From: Castor canadensis
Lineage: Eukaryota > Chordata > Mammalia > Rodentia > Castoridae
DNA length: 64,000 bases
Direction of reading: 5' to 3'
NCBI RefSeq assembly: GCF_047511655.1
Contig: NC_133399.1
Location: 7,629,333 to 7,693,332 of the forward strand
The position numbers and the translations under genes are program-made. Numbering within the stretch: position 1 is the stretch's first letter; the number at the start of each line of letters is the position of its first letter. Of this stretch, positions 35,131-46,640 are shown piece after piece. A model generated the notes under the pieces. The model was not told the DNA's origin. It saw only the letters and a list, made by a program, of their open reading frames with translations, and did not search any database.

Positions 35131-35592
35131 TTCTTTATGGCCAAGATATTTTCTTTCTCCTTTTATTTTATCATTTTACATTTATTTCATGTGTATACAT
35201 TGTTTGTGCACCTCCCTCCCACCTCCAATCCAACCCCCAAGCCCCTGCTTCCAGGCAGATCGGGTTCTGTCCTCTTCTTCTCCAATTTTGTTGAAGAGAA
35301 AACATAGAGATAATAAGAAAGACATAGCATTTTTGCTAGTTTGGAATAAAGATAGCTATACAGAAAGATTCCTAGTGTTGCTTCTGTGCACTTGTGTATT
35401 GCAATCCACATTGGTTCATTTCTACCTGACCTCTTCACTACTTCTTGGTCTCCTTCCCATAGTGGTCTGTGTAATTCCAAGAGTATTTTGTTCACTCCTC
35501 AACAGGAAGTACATCGACCACATTCAAGTTTTAGGTTTCCTTTCCTTTCCCTATTTCTCTAGTGCTTGTTCTCCACTTAGCGTGTGACCCAT
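35130..35592 (-). mobile_element. L1 3'UTR fragment related to L1-C
   Basis: Collinear with 10940-11390: a T-rich tail complement, TTCATGTGTATACATTGTTTG, a C-rich tract, CCAATTTTGTTGAAGAGAAAA, TATAGCTATACAGA-like text and GTGCTTGTTCTCCACTT. It belongs to the same older subfamily as L1-C. No TSD was recognised. Confidence 0.85.
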
Positions 35593-35597
35593 TTCTT

Positions 35598-35665
35598 TTT
35601 TTGGTAACACAGGAATTTGAAATCAGGCCCTTCCTCTGGCTAGGCAGGCACTCTACCTCAAATAT
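35598..35665 (-). mobile_element. ID-like SINE fragment
   Basis: Complement text TTTTTTTGGTAACACAGG, GAAATCAGGCCC, GCAGGCACTCTACCTC. It abuts the L1 fragment. Confidence 0.7.
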
Positions 35666-36195
35666 ATACAATAACATTTAGTTTTAAAATTAAGTCAAAT
35701 TAAATGTCAAGCAACAAAACAGATATACACAAACTATTTGAAAACAATTAGAATGAGAACACATAAGAACGTGATCCAAGCATGTGAACCAGTACTATGG
35801 GACTAAATATGAATGAATCATAAACATGAAAATATGCTTATTTCATAAATATACAAAGAAATTAAAATATTAAGGAATATATTCATAAATATACAAAGAA
35901 AAAAAATATTAAGGAAATCTTATGGAATATTACTTTGGCATTTACCTTACTTCTAAGTCTCCAACATCCAGAGACTTTTGTTAGGAAGAATTCCAGAATC
36001 AGGAGTTGATAACAGAAGGTGATATTTCTTTTCAGTTTTAGCCATCATTTCATAAAGCTTGCATAAAAATAACACCAAGCCTAAAAGAACAGCAGGAGGG
36101 TGACAGCCTTGGGTTTGAACCTCTTTATTATATCCGTGACCTCAAACTAGTTGCCGAGTTACCATAATCTCTTATTCCCTCATAAAAGAGTTGCT

Positions 36196-36408
36196 AGGAG
36201 CTGGGCCCCAGTAGCTCACACCTGTAACCCTAGCTACTTGGGAGTCTGAGATTGGGAGGCCAGCCTAGAAAAATATTTCAGGAGACCCCATCTCCAAAAT
36301 AACCAGAGCAAAATGAACTTGAGGTGTGGCTCAATCTGGAGAGTACCTGCTTTGTGACCCCAAAATCCTGAATTCAAACTCCAGTCTCAACAAATAAAAG
36401 TTATTAGA
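36196..36408 (+). mobile_element. Composite B1-like plus tRNA-like SINE, near complete
   Basis: The left half is 7SL/B1-like (GAGCTGGGCCCCAGTAGCTC, ACACCTGTAACCCTAGCTAC, GGAGACCCCATCTCC). The right half is tRNA-like, with a GGTGTGGCTCAATCTGGAGA A-box region and a TTCAAACTCC B-box. The tail is A-rich. A weak TSD (AAAAGAGTTGCTAG against AAAAGTTATTAG) flanks it. This is the best copy of the local SINE family. Confidence 0.88.
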
Positions 36409-36419
36409 AACACTGTATG

Positions 36420-36650
36420 AGAAAATGTATGTGAAATGGTTTAATGTCTGTGTCTGGCTTACTTCACATACCCTAATGGCCAGTTATATCTTGTTGCTGG
36501 AAATGTCAGGATTTCATTCTTCTTTATGGCTGAATAGAATTTCATTGTGCATAAATATCACTTTTCCTTTTTCATTCATCCATCCATGGGAATCTAGATG
36601 GGATCTAGATAGTGTTGCAATAAGCATGGGAGTACTTGGATAATTTGTGA
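36420..36650 (-). mobile_element. Old L1 ORF2-tail fragment
   Basis: Complement text ATTCTTCTTTATGGCTGAAT, AGAATTTCATTGTGC and TGTTGCAATAAGCATGGGAG is L1 ORF2 tail. The 72-codon plus frame here is its shadow. Confidence 0.8.
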
Positions 36651-36714
36651 CTGCATATTTGTTTTTCCTAGTCTTATCAAAATCAATGACTGTGACCTTG
36701 AATACTCTTTGGAT

Positions 36715-37063
36715 GTTACTGGGGTTTTCATCTCAGGTCAATATGCTTACTAGGTAAGCACTCTACCACTTGAGCTATGATCCCAGAACTTTTCCCTTCA
36801 AGACCATGATCTTCCTACCTCTTCCTCCCACATAGCTGGGGTTTTAGCCATGAACCACCATGCCTGGCTTGAAATTGAATATTGCTATATTTTTTGCTCA
36901 GGTTGACCTCAAACTGAAATCTTCCCTTCTCTGACTCCTACACAGGAGTACATGCATGTGCCACCATACCTTGCATAAAGAATCCTTCACAGTACTGGGG
37001 ATTAAAACCATTTTATCATGCATGCAAGAATGCTACCATTTGGGATATTCCCTCAGCTCCTTA
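36715..37063 (-). mobile_element. Cluster of minus-strand SINE pieces
   Basis: Three pieces. 36715-36868 has GCACTCTACCACTTGAGC and GCTGGGGTTTTAGCC, with ACCACCATGCCTGGC. 36869-36975 reads CAGGTTGACCTCAAACTG and ATGTGCCACCATACC. 36983-37063 has CAGTACTGGGGATTAAAACC. All are complements of the composite SINE at 36196. Confidence 0.8.
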
Positions 37064-37639
37064 TCAGAATTCTTTTCTACACCACAGCCATTTTTTGAAC
37101 TGTGCACACGTACTTTTCTGAATAATACTCCAGATTCAACTATCACAGTCTAATTTTTTGATCCATTTGGTAAAAATTCTGAACAAAATCCTAACCCAGC
37201 CCTCTACAACATGTAATGGCTGCAAACAAGAATAAGAAACTATTCTCAAATGGTGTGATTAGATATGCTCAGTAAAGTGAGTAGAATGAAGGGATAGTGA
37301 ATCAAATAAAATGTGGAAGAGTCTTGAGTTGATTTCATTCACATCATCTCAGATCTGTCTGAGTAAAATTCCAAACATGATCGACATGGTAAACCTTCAG
37401 AGGATGTATGTTAAATATGTAAGATTTCACATATTTAATAAACTGGAGACAAATTATTACTGTTGATAACCAAATAATGAGCCAGCTTCTGTACATACAA
37501 AGGTAAAATGGGTTGTTGTTAAAAAGTGAAAATGTGACCTAATATGTAACAGTATGAACAGGAGCTGTGGCAGGAAGAACATAAAGGCAGAACCAATAAA
37601 ACTTGCTTTAAAATACATAAAAGCAGAAGTAAAAATATT

Positions 37640-38520
37640 AGACTAGACCAGTGTCTCTCATCCTCAAGTCTGTGCACCTTGCTAGAAATGAGGTTCCTGC
37701 AATGGAACCATGTCTGAGAGATACAAACTTGCCCAGGAGTCTCTTCGGGACCTTTGCATATTCCCACCCTGTCTGTAGATGAATGGGTTTATCATGGAGG
37801 TGAGCAGAGTGCACGTCACTGAGGCCATCCAATTCTCCTACAGGACAGAATGACTGCAGAACTGAGGAAGACCTCAAGGTCATTGTCAAATTTAGGCTCT
37901 TAAATATATTTGTGACACCCCCATATAACAAATGTTTTGTGCCCAGCTCAGCACTATTAGGTAGTGGTAGAACCTTTGAAATATTGGACCTAGAGGAAGA
38001 TTTAGGTCATTGAGGACATGTGTTTGAATGGGACATTGAAACACGAGGATCTAATTGAATTTTGATCTTTATGGCCCATGAGACAGGCAGTTTTCCCTAC
38101 TACATGCCCTCCTCCCCCACTCATGTTGTACTGCTTACCCACAGAAATACTCATCACAGACTAGAACCATCAAGTTGTAAGACAAGATAAACCTCCTCTA
38201 CTTATAAGCTCATTTTCTCAGGTATTTTGTTACAGCAATGGAAAGCTGACAACAGAGACAATGCCATAGAACAAGGAGACTGACAAAAGGAGAAACCTCC
38301 AAATGGAAAAGGATTTGTACATCCCCCAGGCTGGCAAAATTCTGAGGATGAAGGACAAAATCCTATAATATGAAAAGTCCATCCCAGGAAGAGGTAAAAC
38401 AGCTACAACAATGGTCAAAGAATACACCAAGATGTTATTGAAGAACCTGTCACAACAGGTAAGCTTCAGGAACTCAGATCAGAAAACTATGGAATTTCTG
38501 TTTGTGAGGAAGCAGATGTT
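37640..38520 (-). pseudogene. Truncated olfactory receptor pseudogene split by an LTR
   Basis: Only the back half of a receptor survives. On the minus strand from about 38455 the text CDRFFNNILVY leads into a TM5 block (AVLPLPGMDFSYYRILSFILRI) and a TM6-like block (KSFSIWRFLLLSVSLFYGIV, cf. [19 protein letters not shown]). About 330 bp of LTR-like DNA (37930-38252) follows. A TM7-like piece then appears at about 37740-37840, reading MASVTCTLLTSMINPFIYRQ in its frame. No TM1-TM4 region is seen upstream. It is more divergent than the other four ORs and may belong to a different OR family. Identification rests on the TM5-TM7 motifs. Confidence 0.72.
37930..38252 (+). mobile_element. MaLR-like solo LTR inside an OR pseudogene
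   Basis: Text runs from TGTTTTGTGCCC to GCTGACAACA, so TG...CA ends are plausible. Inside are GGTAGAACCTTTGAAATATT, TTAGGTCATTGAGGACATG and TCAGGTATTTTGTTACAGC, the usual MaLR LTR landmarks. It separates the TM6 and TM7 parts of the receptor remnant. I could not confirm a TSD. Confidence 0.65.
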
Positions 38521-38800
38521 CCCTGAGAACTAATTCCCTTCTGATCACTGTCTCCCTCAGAATCTCCTCTGAATACAGGATCTTAACAAAGTAAGATAGG
38601 GCATTAACATTTAATTTTCTCCAATTCTGTTTTGTTATTCAATTTATTCACATAAATTTAAAAAAGGAGGTTAATCACAGATTTCCCTGTACTTATGAGG
38701 TCCCACCACGTGCAGAATGACATTAAAACAGACCTTGCATTCATTTATATTTACTTCCTTTGACAAAAGAAAGTATGCTAATTTTAAGCAAAATAAATTA

Positions 38801-39225
38801 TTATGGCTTGAAGATGAATTGTTTTCCACAGTCTCATGGTTTGTACACCTGACTTTTGGTTGACTGGCTTTTTTAAAGTGGTTGGATATCAACTAATCAA
38901 TGTATTAAGCCCTTAATGGATTCCTAATCTGTTGTCATTTTGGGGAGGTGGCAGAAAGTATGACATGAGGTCTGATTGGAGGAAATAGGCCAATGAGGGC
39001 ATGCACTGCACATATGTATCTTGTCCCCTGTCCCTTACATTTTCATCTTGCTTGATGGTCACCATAACATGAATTTCTTTGTTCTACCCAAACTTTTGTG
39101 ATGTTCTGCCTCACTACAGCCCAGAAACAATGGAGGAGACTGAGCATGGACTGGAACCAATAAAACCATGAAATAAATAAACCTTTTCTTTCTTAAAGTG
39201 GTTAGGGCTGTTAATTAAATAATAG
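38801..39225 (+). mobile_element. MaLR-like solo LTR
   Basis: Landmarks are GGCTTGAAGATGAATTGTTT, TTTTGGGGAGGTGG, GGAAATAGGCCAATGAGGGC, TGATGTTCTGCCTCACTAC and CATGAAATAAATAAACC. Related to the LTR at 37930 but a different subtype. No coding sequence. Confidence 0.6.
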
Positions 39226-39672
39226 AACAAATGATAAAAATGCAAACAAAATAGTGTAGTCTAAGGTTTTCTTACAAAATGAGATCTTCCAAATGACCTA
39301 AGTCTCCAAATACATTCTCCACCTCAAAATGTGTAAAACATACTACTATTTAGTAAAACAAAATAATAATTATTTGGTGTGATACATGTCTCTTGAAAAG
39401 AAATAGTTGCCCAAAATCTGTCCTATTGGAGAAAATAGAGTACCCAAGTGATTCAAAGTTGGAAAAGCTTTGGGAAAGATGAAAAACAATAACATGGAAA
39501 AGAGTAGATGTCACCAAGAACAGAAGGTGTCATAAGGTAAATTTTGTATTTGAATCTCATAACAAAGATGATCAGAGTAAGAGAAGCATCAAGAATAAAG
39601 TAAAAGTAACAATTTCTACTCCTGCCACAGGATAAAAGACTCGTATGACTGACTCAGAGGCTTTGAGTCCTA

Positions 39673-40641
39673 TCAAGGATCTTTCTTTAGTCTCAGCACA
39701 ACTGGTCCTTTTATTATTTTTATCTGAAAGAGTCTTTTCAGAGCCCTCTTGATATCCTTATTCCTCAGAGTGTAGATGAAGGGGTTGAGCATGGGGGTGA
39801 CAACACTGTACATCACTGAGGCTCTTGCAGTTGAATGCGATTTTTCCATTGAAGAAGAACTAAGGTACACACCTAGACCCGTGCAATAATATAAGGAAAC
39901 AACAGAGAGGTGAGATGCACAGGTGGAAAATGCTTTGTACTTACCCTGAGGTGATGAGATTGCACAGATGGAGGAAATGATCCTGAAGTAAGAGTAAAGG
40001 ATGCCAGCAAATGGACAGCAAGCCAATAGAACAGCTGCAAAATATATCACTACCTCATTGAGAAAGGTGTCAGAACATGCATGGTGGATCACTTGATAAA
40101 GATCACAGAAAAAGTGTGGGATTTCCAGTTCTGTACAGAAGGAAAGTTGCAGCACCATCAAACTTTGTAGGATAGAATGCACGACATTCACCAGCCAGGA
40201 CACCAGAACCAGTAACACACAAAGTTGGGGGTTCATGATGACTGTGTAATGCAGTGGGTGACAAATGGCCACAAAGCGGTCATAAGCCATCACAGTCAGC
40301 AGAAAGATGTCCAAACCTGAAAAGAGAATGAAAAAAAGCATTTGGGTGATGCAACCTGCATATCTGATGATCTTGCTCTGTGTCTGGATGTTCACCAGCA
40401 TCTTTGGGACGGTGGTGGAGGTGAAGCAGATGTCCACAAAGGACAGGATGGAGAGGAAGAAGTACATGGGTGTGTGCAGGTGGGAATCTGAGATCGTGGT
40501 CAGGATGATGAGCAGGTTTCCAAGCACAGTGACCAGATACATGGACAGGAACAGTCCAAAGATGAAAGACTGCAATCTGGGGTCCTGTGAAATTCCAAGA
40601 AGCATAAATTCTGATATTTGTGTATTATTTTCTGGCCCCAT
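39673..40641 (-). CDS. Olfactory receptor, family 7-like, intact single coding exon
   Basis: Seen: an uninterrupted 322-residue frame with every class A olfactory receptor hallmark. There is an N-glycosylation site NNT at 5-7, GN in TM1 at 41-42, [10 protein letters not shown] at 55-64, [10 protein letters not shown] at the TM3 end at 118-127, paired cysteines C97 and C179, SY in TM5 at 217-218, [13 protein letters not shown] at 236-248 and PMLNPFIY in TM7 at 283-290. Known: such receptors sit in the ciliary membrane of olfactory neurons, bind odorants and signal through Golf. The text closely resembles family 7 receptors. The frame is open 25 codons further upstream, but I chose the MGPENNTQ start because it matches the family N-terminus and lies 13 nt after a good splice acceptor. 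The C-tail is somewhat longer than the usual length near 310 residues. Four decayed relatives lie nearby. The exact subfamily and ligand cannot be told from sequence. Confidence 0.93.
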   Translation of the reverse strand: MGPENNTQISEFMLLGISQDPRLQSFIFGLFLSMYLVTVLGNLLIILTTISDSHLHTPMYFFLSILSFVDICFTSTTVPKMLVNIQTQSKIIRYAGCITQMLFFILFSGLDIFLLTVMAYDRFVAICHPLHYTVIMNPQLCVLLVLVSWLVNVVHSILQSLMVLQLSFCTELEIPHFFCDLYQVIHHACSDTFLNEVVIYFAAVLLACCPFAGILYSYFRIISSICAISSPQGKYKAFSTCASHLSVVSLYYCTGLGVYLSSSSMEKSHSTARASVMYSVVTPMLNPFIYTLRNKDIKRALKRLFQIKIIKGPVVLRLKKDP

Positions 40642-40654
40642 GTAGTCAGTATAA

Positions 40655-40681
40655 CTAAATGAAAAAGAGAGAGAGAGAAAA
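40655..40681 (-). promoter_or_regulatory. Probable splice acceptor and polypyrimidine tract of the intact OR coding exon
   Basis: Read on the minus strand, a CT-rich run (40657-40681) ends in CATTTAG, with the AG at 40655-40656. The exon would then start 13 nt before the ATG. OR genes normally have noncoding 5' exons joined to one coding exon by an acceptor just before the start codon. The broken paralogs at 9081 and 28688 keep similar CT-rich tracts and AGs at the same place. Confidence 0.6.
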
Positions 40682-41109
40682 GGTATAACCAAATTATGTA
40701 ATACTACACTGAACAATGCACTGTCATAAATAGTCTGTAGTCAAAACATGTGTTCTATGTGTGAATATTTTCCTATATAAGGTAGCCCTTTGCCATCTAT
40801 GATTTGTAATTCCTGTCCCACTATCAGATTTTTTCCTATGTGACTAGGGAAATGGCAGCTGTTACATGATGAGAGATGGTCTCAGAAAGTAGTGAAGAAA
40901 AGTGAGACTGTTGCTACTAAAACTTACAGGCACAAAGAAACTGCTGATTTTGTATTTGGAGTTGTCTACAATGGTGTCTTCTGAATTGCAATACCTCCCT
41001 TTTTATTTCTACCAGTTGCCTTTTGTTCTGATCTCTTTTAGTATGAGTTACATTTGGGCATAAATTGAGCCCAGGTCCCCTTTCTCTTAACCCTACTCTC
41101 AGTCCTGAA

Positions 41110-41146
<37 letters not shown>
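41110..41146. repeat. CA microsatellite
   Basis: About 18 CA units. Counterparts are the CA-rich tracts at 17160-17193 and 30897-30912 in the other modules. Confidence 0.95.
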
Positions 41147-41148
<2 letters not shown>

Positions 41149-41371
41149 GCAGAAACTCGGTCACTATGGAAAAACATGTCACATGCTGTGTGTCATGGGG
41201 CCATGTTAATATTATGTTTTTCCTATCACCCACTGTACTATGAGAGAAATGCCAGCGAGGCTGACTCAGAAATTCCACATTGTAAATTTCCCATAGGCTT
41301 TCAGAATTGAGGCTACTTTTTGCAACTGCTATTTTCTACCTCATTTAAAGAAAAGTAAGAAAAAAAGAAAA

Positions 41372-41455
41372 CAAGGTCTGCTACAATAACTCAGTTGTAG
41401 AGAACTTAACAAGCATAAACTATGTGCTGGAATCTGTCCCCAGAACAGCATAAGC
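41372..41455 (+). mobile_element. ID-like SINE, module-shared
   Basis: Text: CAATAACTCAGTTGTAGAGA, ACTTAACAAGCATAAAC, CTGGAATCTGTCCCC. Same place as 17435 and 31115. Confidence 0.7.
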
Positions 41456-41486
41456 AAAAAGAATTAATACAAAAATTGCTCCATAA

Positions 41487-41523
<37 letters not shown>
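41487..41523. repeat. GA microsatellite, module-shared
   Basis: About 18 GA units with one AAAG break. It follows the ID SINE, as in M3. Confidence 0.95.
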
Positions 41524-44099
41524 AACTGAATTTCCTTAAGAGTATAAACTAAATTAGGTGAAAGGAAGACACAGCTCTTTCCCTCCTTTCTAGCTTCATT
41601 TGAACTCCAACCACATCCTCCAAAGATAAAAACAAATTTCTCAAAAGACAAAAGTAATGATACTTTTGAGCACTACTACAAAGAGAGAACATCGTATGAA
41701 GGAAGTAAATAAGCCTCAAGGGAAGAAAAAAGAAATATTCCCAAAATATAAAAATGAACAAAATCCATGCAGTGTTTATATGAAATATTAGAAAAGATTT
41801 TTCTCTAACATTCAATATTGACTTGCTTAATTAATTTTTATGGATTACTCCATTTTCAATTAACATAATTTTAACTACACATGCATGAAATGTAAGTTTG
41901 ATTACATGTATACCTGGTGTAAAAATCAAATCAAATCAAGACAATTTTCGTATCCATCACTTCAAACATTGTACATTTTGTTGATGCTGACCATATTCAA
42001 AATCATCCTTCCAGTTACATTAAAACATGTGATTCATTCGTGTTAACAAGAGTCACTCTACTGTGCAGTAGAAGAGCAAAACTGATTCCTCATATCTGAC
42101 TGTAACTTTGCACCCATTGAACAACTTCTGCCTGATCTTGCTCCCTCTCTCATTACTTGTCACTGTTAACCAATATTCTACTCTCTACATCCGCGATATA
42201 AACTTTCAGATTCCACTGAGAAAACTAATTGCTCTTTCTCATTGTAATTAACCAACCATATGCAGCAAGAAAAATAACAATTGTTTTCTATGGACAAGAG
42301 AAAATGACACAGTGTAGTTTCTCCAGTTCCTTGTGTGAGGTATTTCCTTTGTTGTTACCCTGTTTTCAATTTTGAACTCTTTGGACAAATCCAATGAGCA
42401 CATTCACATCTTGCATGTGCTTTTGGCTAAAATGCCTCTCCAGAATAAATTCTACAAACTCTGCCGAGCAATGACAATTCTCCCTTTTACACTAATTAGA
42501 GTCCTACCAGTGGCTGCTCCCTGAGCGCACTGCATCACACACACACTCATTTCCTACACCGTGCTGAGTCTCAACATCATGATGCCAGATCCAAATGAGC
42601 AGAGATTCACCTGCTTTGTTCATGTTTCTGTTTGCATAGCAGCAGAGGTGTGTATTTTATAAACTTAAAAGAATACTTTAGAAATAAAAGAATGTTAAGA
42701 TAAAAGCAGGTTGAACAGTGGTTTCAAATATCTTTATTATACAATATTGAATGGAGCAAAAAGAATTGAGATGAAGAAGATGTATGATACCAATAATGTA
42801 ATTCTTTCAACATTGATTGATAAGTATCAGTGCTCTGAACATAAGAGTTTGAGGCAGTGGTCCTCAACTATGACATGTAGCAAATGTTCAATAACTATTA
42901 GTTGAATGAATCAGGAATCATGCCTCTATATATATCACCATTTAATATATGCAAAGCCTGTTCTAATGGAATTAGAGCAAGTAGAATTGTAAAGTAACAG
43001 TGGCAAAATGACTGTCTTGAAATTGAAGTTGACCCATGAAATCCCTAAAATCAGAGGAAGTAAAGACCACAGTAAGAAAGTAAACCATGTATTTTAGAAG
43101 GACATCAAGAAAACTACATATGATGTTTGTGGGTGGGCAAACTTATCTTGATTAAGAGTAGAAACTCAGATAAAAAAACATAGACATATTTTACTAAATA
43201 CTGTTGAAATTTTTTATAAGTAAAATGTCACTCTACAAGCAAAAACAGACATAGTAAATAGGATTCTACAGAAATTATGAGAAGTTTGGGAAATGGGTGT
43301 AGGATACACATAATCAAATAAACACAGCACTGCACTTCCTAAATAAAAAAAAACCACCCTCATGTCATGCACATCCCTCCACTAGAAATGCAGTTTATCT
43401 TTTCCACCTGATTAAATACAATTGTGCTTGGACACATGTTCTACTTACATTGAGCCATTTTAAGTGTCAAAATTTCCTTTCTAACCGTACTTCCAAAGCC
43501 ATCAATTCATTTTCATCAATGAATCTGCATTACTGAGTTCAATGTTCACTTCCTTTTCCAGCATGGTAAATAAACACATCAATGAATTATTGCAACTAAC
43601 AAGTAAGTAGCCACAGCCACTTCTCAGCTCTAAGAGAGTCTGGGCTGGCTCAGGGGTTACCTTAGCTAAATGTTCTTGGCTTCCATATCACAGAAGGTCA
43701 TCTGAAGCCACTAATGAGCTCTCAGACTCACCTGGATTATTCTCCTGAATGGAAGGTCTATATGTGCAAGTCAATTTCCTTTTTGGGTGGTTGACAATGG
43801 AGACTGAAGCTATGTAGCCATACATAACCACAAGAATGTATCAAATATTAGTCCCCAATAAATATGAGGACTCTAATGGAAGGACTACGCCCCTGCTAGA
43901 CGATGGCTGTACATGCCAAAACAATGCCAGGTGCGGTATTTTCAGCTCTGTGTGTCTGCTGAATAGGCAAACTTCCCTCTTCTATTTCCAGTCCTGAGTA
44001 TGTCATTTCCTATGGGACATTGCACATCACAGGAGAAAAATTTCTCTGCTGGTTCTCAGTTCCCAAGACACCTGGTTAAATGTCAGAAAAATCCTCCAT

Positions 44100-44945
44100 C
44101 ATTTCCTCTTCCTTCCAGAATTCTACACCCCTGAAACCATATTGCAATTCTCAATTAAGATTTTCCAGAAGTCTAAGACTGATGAGTCTGTCTTTATCAG
44201 GTCCCTTGGCTCCACAACACCTTGTCTAGTTTTGAGAACACCTCCCTAATATCTCCAAAACTCCTGACTCACTTTTCTTCATCAATGGGCTGACTCACGA
44301 TCCCTTGGTATAAAAGCATTAGTACTGCAATCCTTGCTTTATTATTTTCCAAAGTAGATAAACAAGTGTCATTATTCAGTCATGCATTTATAAGTAGTTA
44401 GAACATTCAAAGACATATATTTATATCATTACATATATATTACCTGGATATTAGCAACTAATGAGATTTTTCTCATTTACTTGGTATATAATTTGTGTTC
44501 TGAACTGATGTAAACCTCTTTATACATTCACACAAATAGGATTCAGGATGGGCCCATCAGTACTGTTGGGCCCATTAGGAATTAGGATCCCCACATAGGA
44601 ATTTTAGAGGGTCAGAAATATGTAGTGCACAAAAAAATGGAAAAGCCATGAATGTGAAGACTACAGTTCTGTAGTTTATCAGGTGTTCAGTAGACATTTC
44701 TTGAGTCTATGAATACATAAATGATTTGGTAGGATAGATAGATTTAGACATCAGTGAGAAATGATGGTATAATAGCTCAGGATGAACAATGAGTGATAGC
44801 AAAGGGAAGATATGTCTAAGATTTCCAAAAGTAGAGGAAAAGTCTGGAGGCAGTAAATATGGAAATGTAGTGTGTCAGAGGTAGGAAAGTTCCAGAAATA
44901 TCCTTGAGTGAGATCTTGAAAATCATTATTGTTCTGCTGGGCTTT
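44100..44945. other. Intergenic DNA with no recognised gene
   Basis: AT-rich. No open frame with features and no clear repeat family. Confidence 0.4.
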
Positions 44946-45302
44946 AAAAACTAAGGTGCCATGTTGTGAGAGGCCCATATGGCAAGAAGGTGAGGACAGT
45001 TCTTAGTGCTGAAAAAGAGCCTGAACAACACCCAGAAAGACAACAGGACCTCAGTCCCATCAACACAAGTGAACGAATTCTGTTCATGACCTGAACGAGC
45101 CTGGAGGAGGCTCCTGAGCTCCAGGTGAGAACTCAGTCAGACCAATGGTGTGATTTGGGCAATGTGAAACCATGACCAGAAAAATCAGCAGAGGGCTGTG
45201 TGAAATTCCCATCTGCTTATTAGAAGTATAACAATTGACTGCTGTGCTAAGACACATAATTTTGGGTAATCTGTTTCACAGAAATAGAAAAGTAATATCA
45301 AT
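44945..45302 (+). mobile_element. MLT1-like LTR
   Basis: It reads GAACAACACCCAGAAAGAC, GACCTGAACGAGCCTGGAGG, CCAGGTGAGAACTCAGTC and GTAATCTGTTTCACAGAAAT, then AGAAAAGTAAT, the usual order in MLT1-type LTRs. No internal retroviral sequence. Confidence 0.55.
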
Positions 45303-45339
45303 GTAATGTCTCCTAAATTACGTAGGTTATTATTATTTT

Positions 45340-45390
45340 ATTATATTATTATATCATTTTATTATATTATTATATATTATTATTTTTAAA
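45340..45390. repeat. TTATTATA low-complexity repeat
   Basis: Repeated TTATTATAT units next to the LTR end. Confidence 0.8.
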
Positions 45391-45399
45391 GGTCACACA

Positions 45400-46640
45400 C
45401 TTGTATGTATTTATGGGGAATAGTATGTTTTAATATATTTTAAATAGGCAATGATTTACACAGGGTCATTTGGAGATCTATCATCTCCAATATTATGAAT
45501 TATGTCATAGAACATTCAAAATGCTTTTTCAAGTTATTTTGAAATCTACACTAACTTATTATTAACTGCAGTCATGATAGTATGATATGTAAGGACATCA
45601 GAAATGTTTCTTCCTATCTTACTACATTTTCTACCCTATCACAAATCTCTCTCCTCCTTCTATCCTACCTTTCTCACCACTTGGCAGAGAAATTTTCCTC
45701 TCATCTTCATAGTCAGTAAGTTTACTATGAAGTCTGTGATCAACAAGTTGACTATGAAGTCAATTTATTTGGCTTCTACATAGACTAGGTACATGTCATA
45801 GCACACACTTTTGTTATTTACAGGGACATGGTTCCCAGGAGACTGTCACCACAATTGCTCAGGATGCACAGAGTTCATTACTGTGCTGTGAAATCTTGAT
45901 TAATTTTTGCCATAAAGGCATACAACTTTGCTAAAGGCATGCCATCTTTCAATTTATCGTTTAAATTAATTCCATGGTATTTTTTTGCTTGGGAGTATTA
46001 TAATTTTTATCAGGTCTTTGAGCAGCATTTTCTTTTGGGAAAGCATATTTTCACAAAATTAAGGGCAGAGATACACTCAGGAGATCACACAGCAATTTAA
46101 ATTCAACTGCTGATAACATGCATGACTGAAAGCCTCCCCACATCAACTGAGTTGAGTAATGCATGGGTGAAAATTTCAAATTTTCCTTTATGAAACTTAT
46201 TTTGCTTTTTAAGATTTCTTTATTTTTTTGACTATGCTTGGTCAAAACCAAGTGAAATAAATGCATCAATAAGGCAGGTTTAATGCATGTGTCTCTGTAT
46301 CTTAGGATTCTTTACTTAATGGTCTCCATTTCCTTCTTTCTCACTTCAAATTTAAAAATTTCATTCCTTTTCATGGCCATGTAACATTCCATCGTATATA
46401 TCTGCCATATGTTCCTCATCCATTTACCTGTAAGAAGTTGTTCACATTCATTCTCTATTTTGGCCATTGTGAATAACATGAAAATTAACAGGAAGTGTAA
46501 GTATTTCTTCAAATTAGTTATTTTCTTTACTTTGGGGTTATATTGTACAGTAAGATTTGTAGACTATGGGTAGTACTATCATAACAAATTCTCCACCACT
46601 AAGTTACCATGTTCACTACGTTAGGTGGATTAAAATTATG
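45400..46640 (-). mobile_element. Ancient L1M-like remnant
   Basis: 45400-45780 has L1M 3'UTR-like text (GAACATTCAAAATGC, TATTATTAACTGCAGTCATG). From about 46340 the complement of the ORF2 tail appears (TTCATGGCCATGTAACATTC, TTGGCCATTGTGAATAAC). A minus frame at 46312-46512 reads KWMRNIWQIYTMECYMAMKRNE, the L1 ORF2 tail. The middle is unassigned. Confidence 0.6.

Larger units (their letters stand above)
39360..44100. repeat. OR duplication module M4 (contains the intact OR)
   Basis: Downstream flank 39360-39620 matches 8770-9040. Upstream flank 40740-44100 matches parts of M1, M2 and M3 (for example CTGCATCACACACACACTCA at 42530 against 19515, and 43320-43880 against M1). Apart from the OR I see no gene in it. 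Confidence 0.75.

Noticed and set aside
44945..45302. Possible endogenous provirus
   Set aside because: Only solo LTR-like sequences occur here and at 26.2, 37.9 and 38.8 kb. No gag, pol or env text is seen anywhere in the window.
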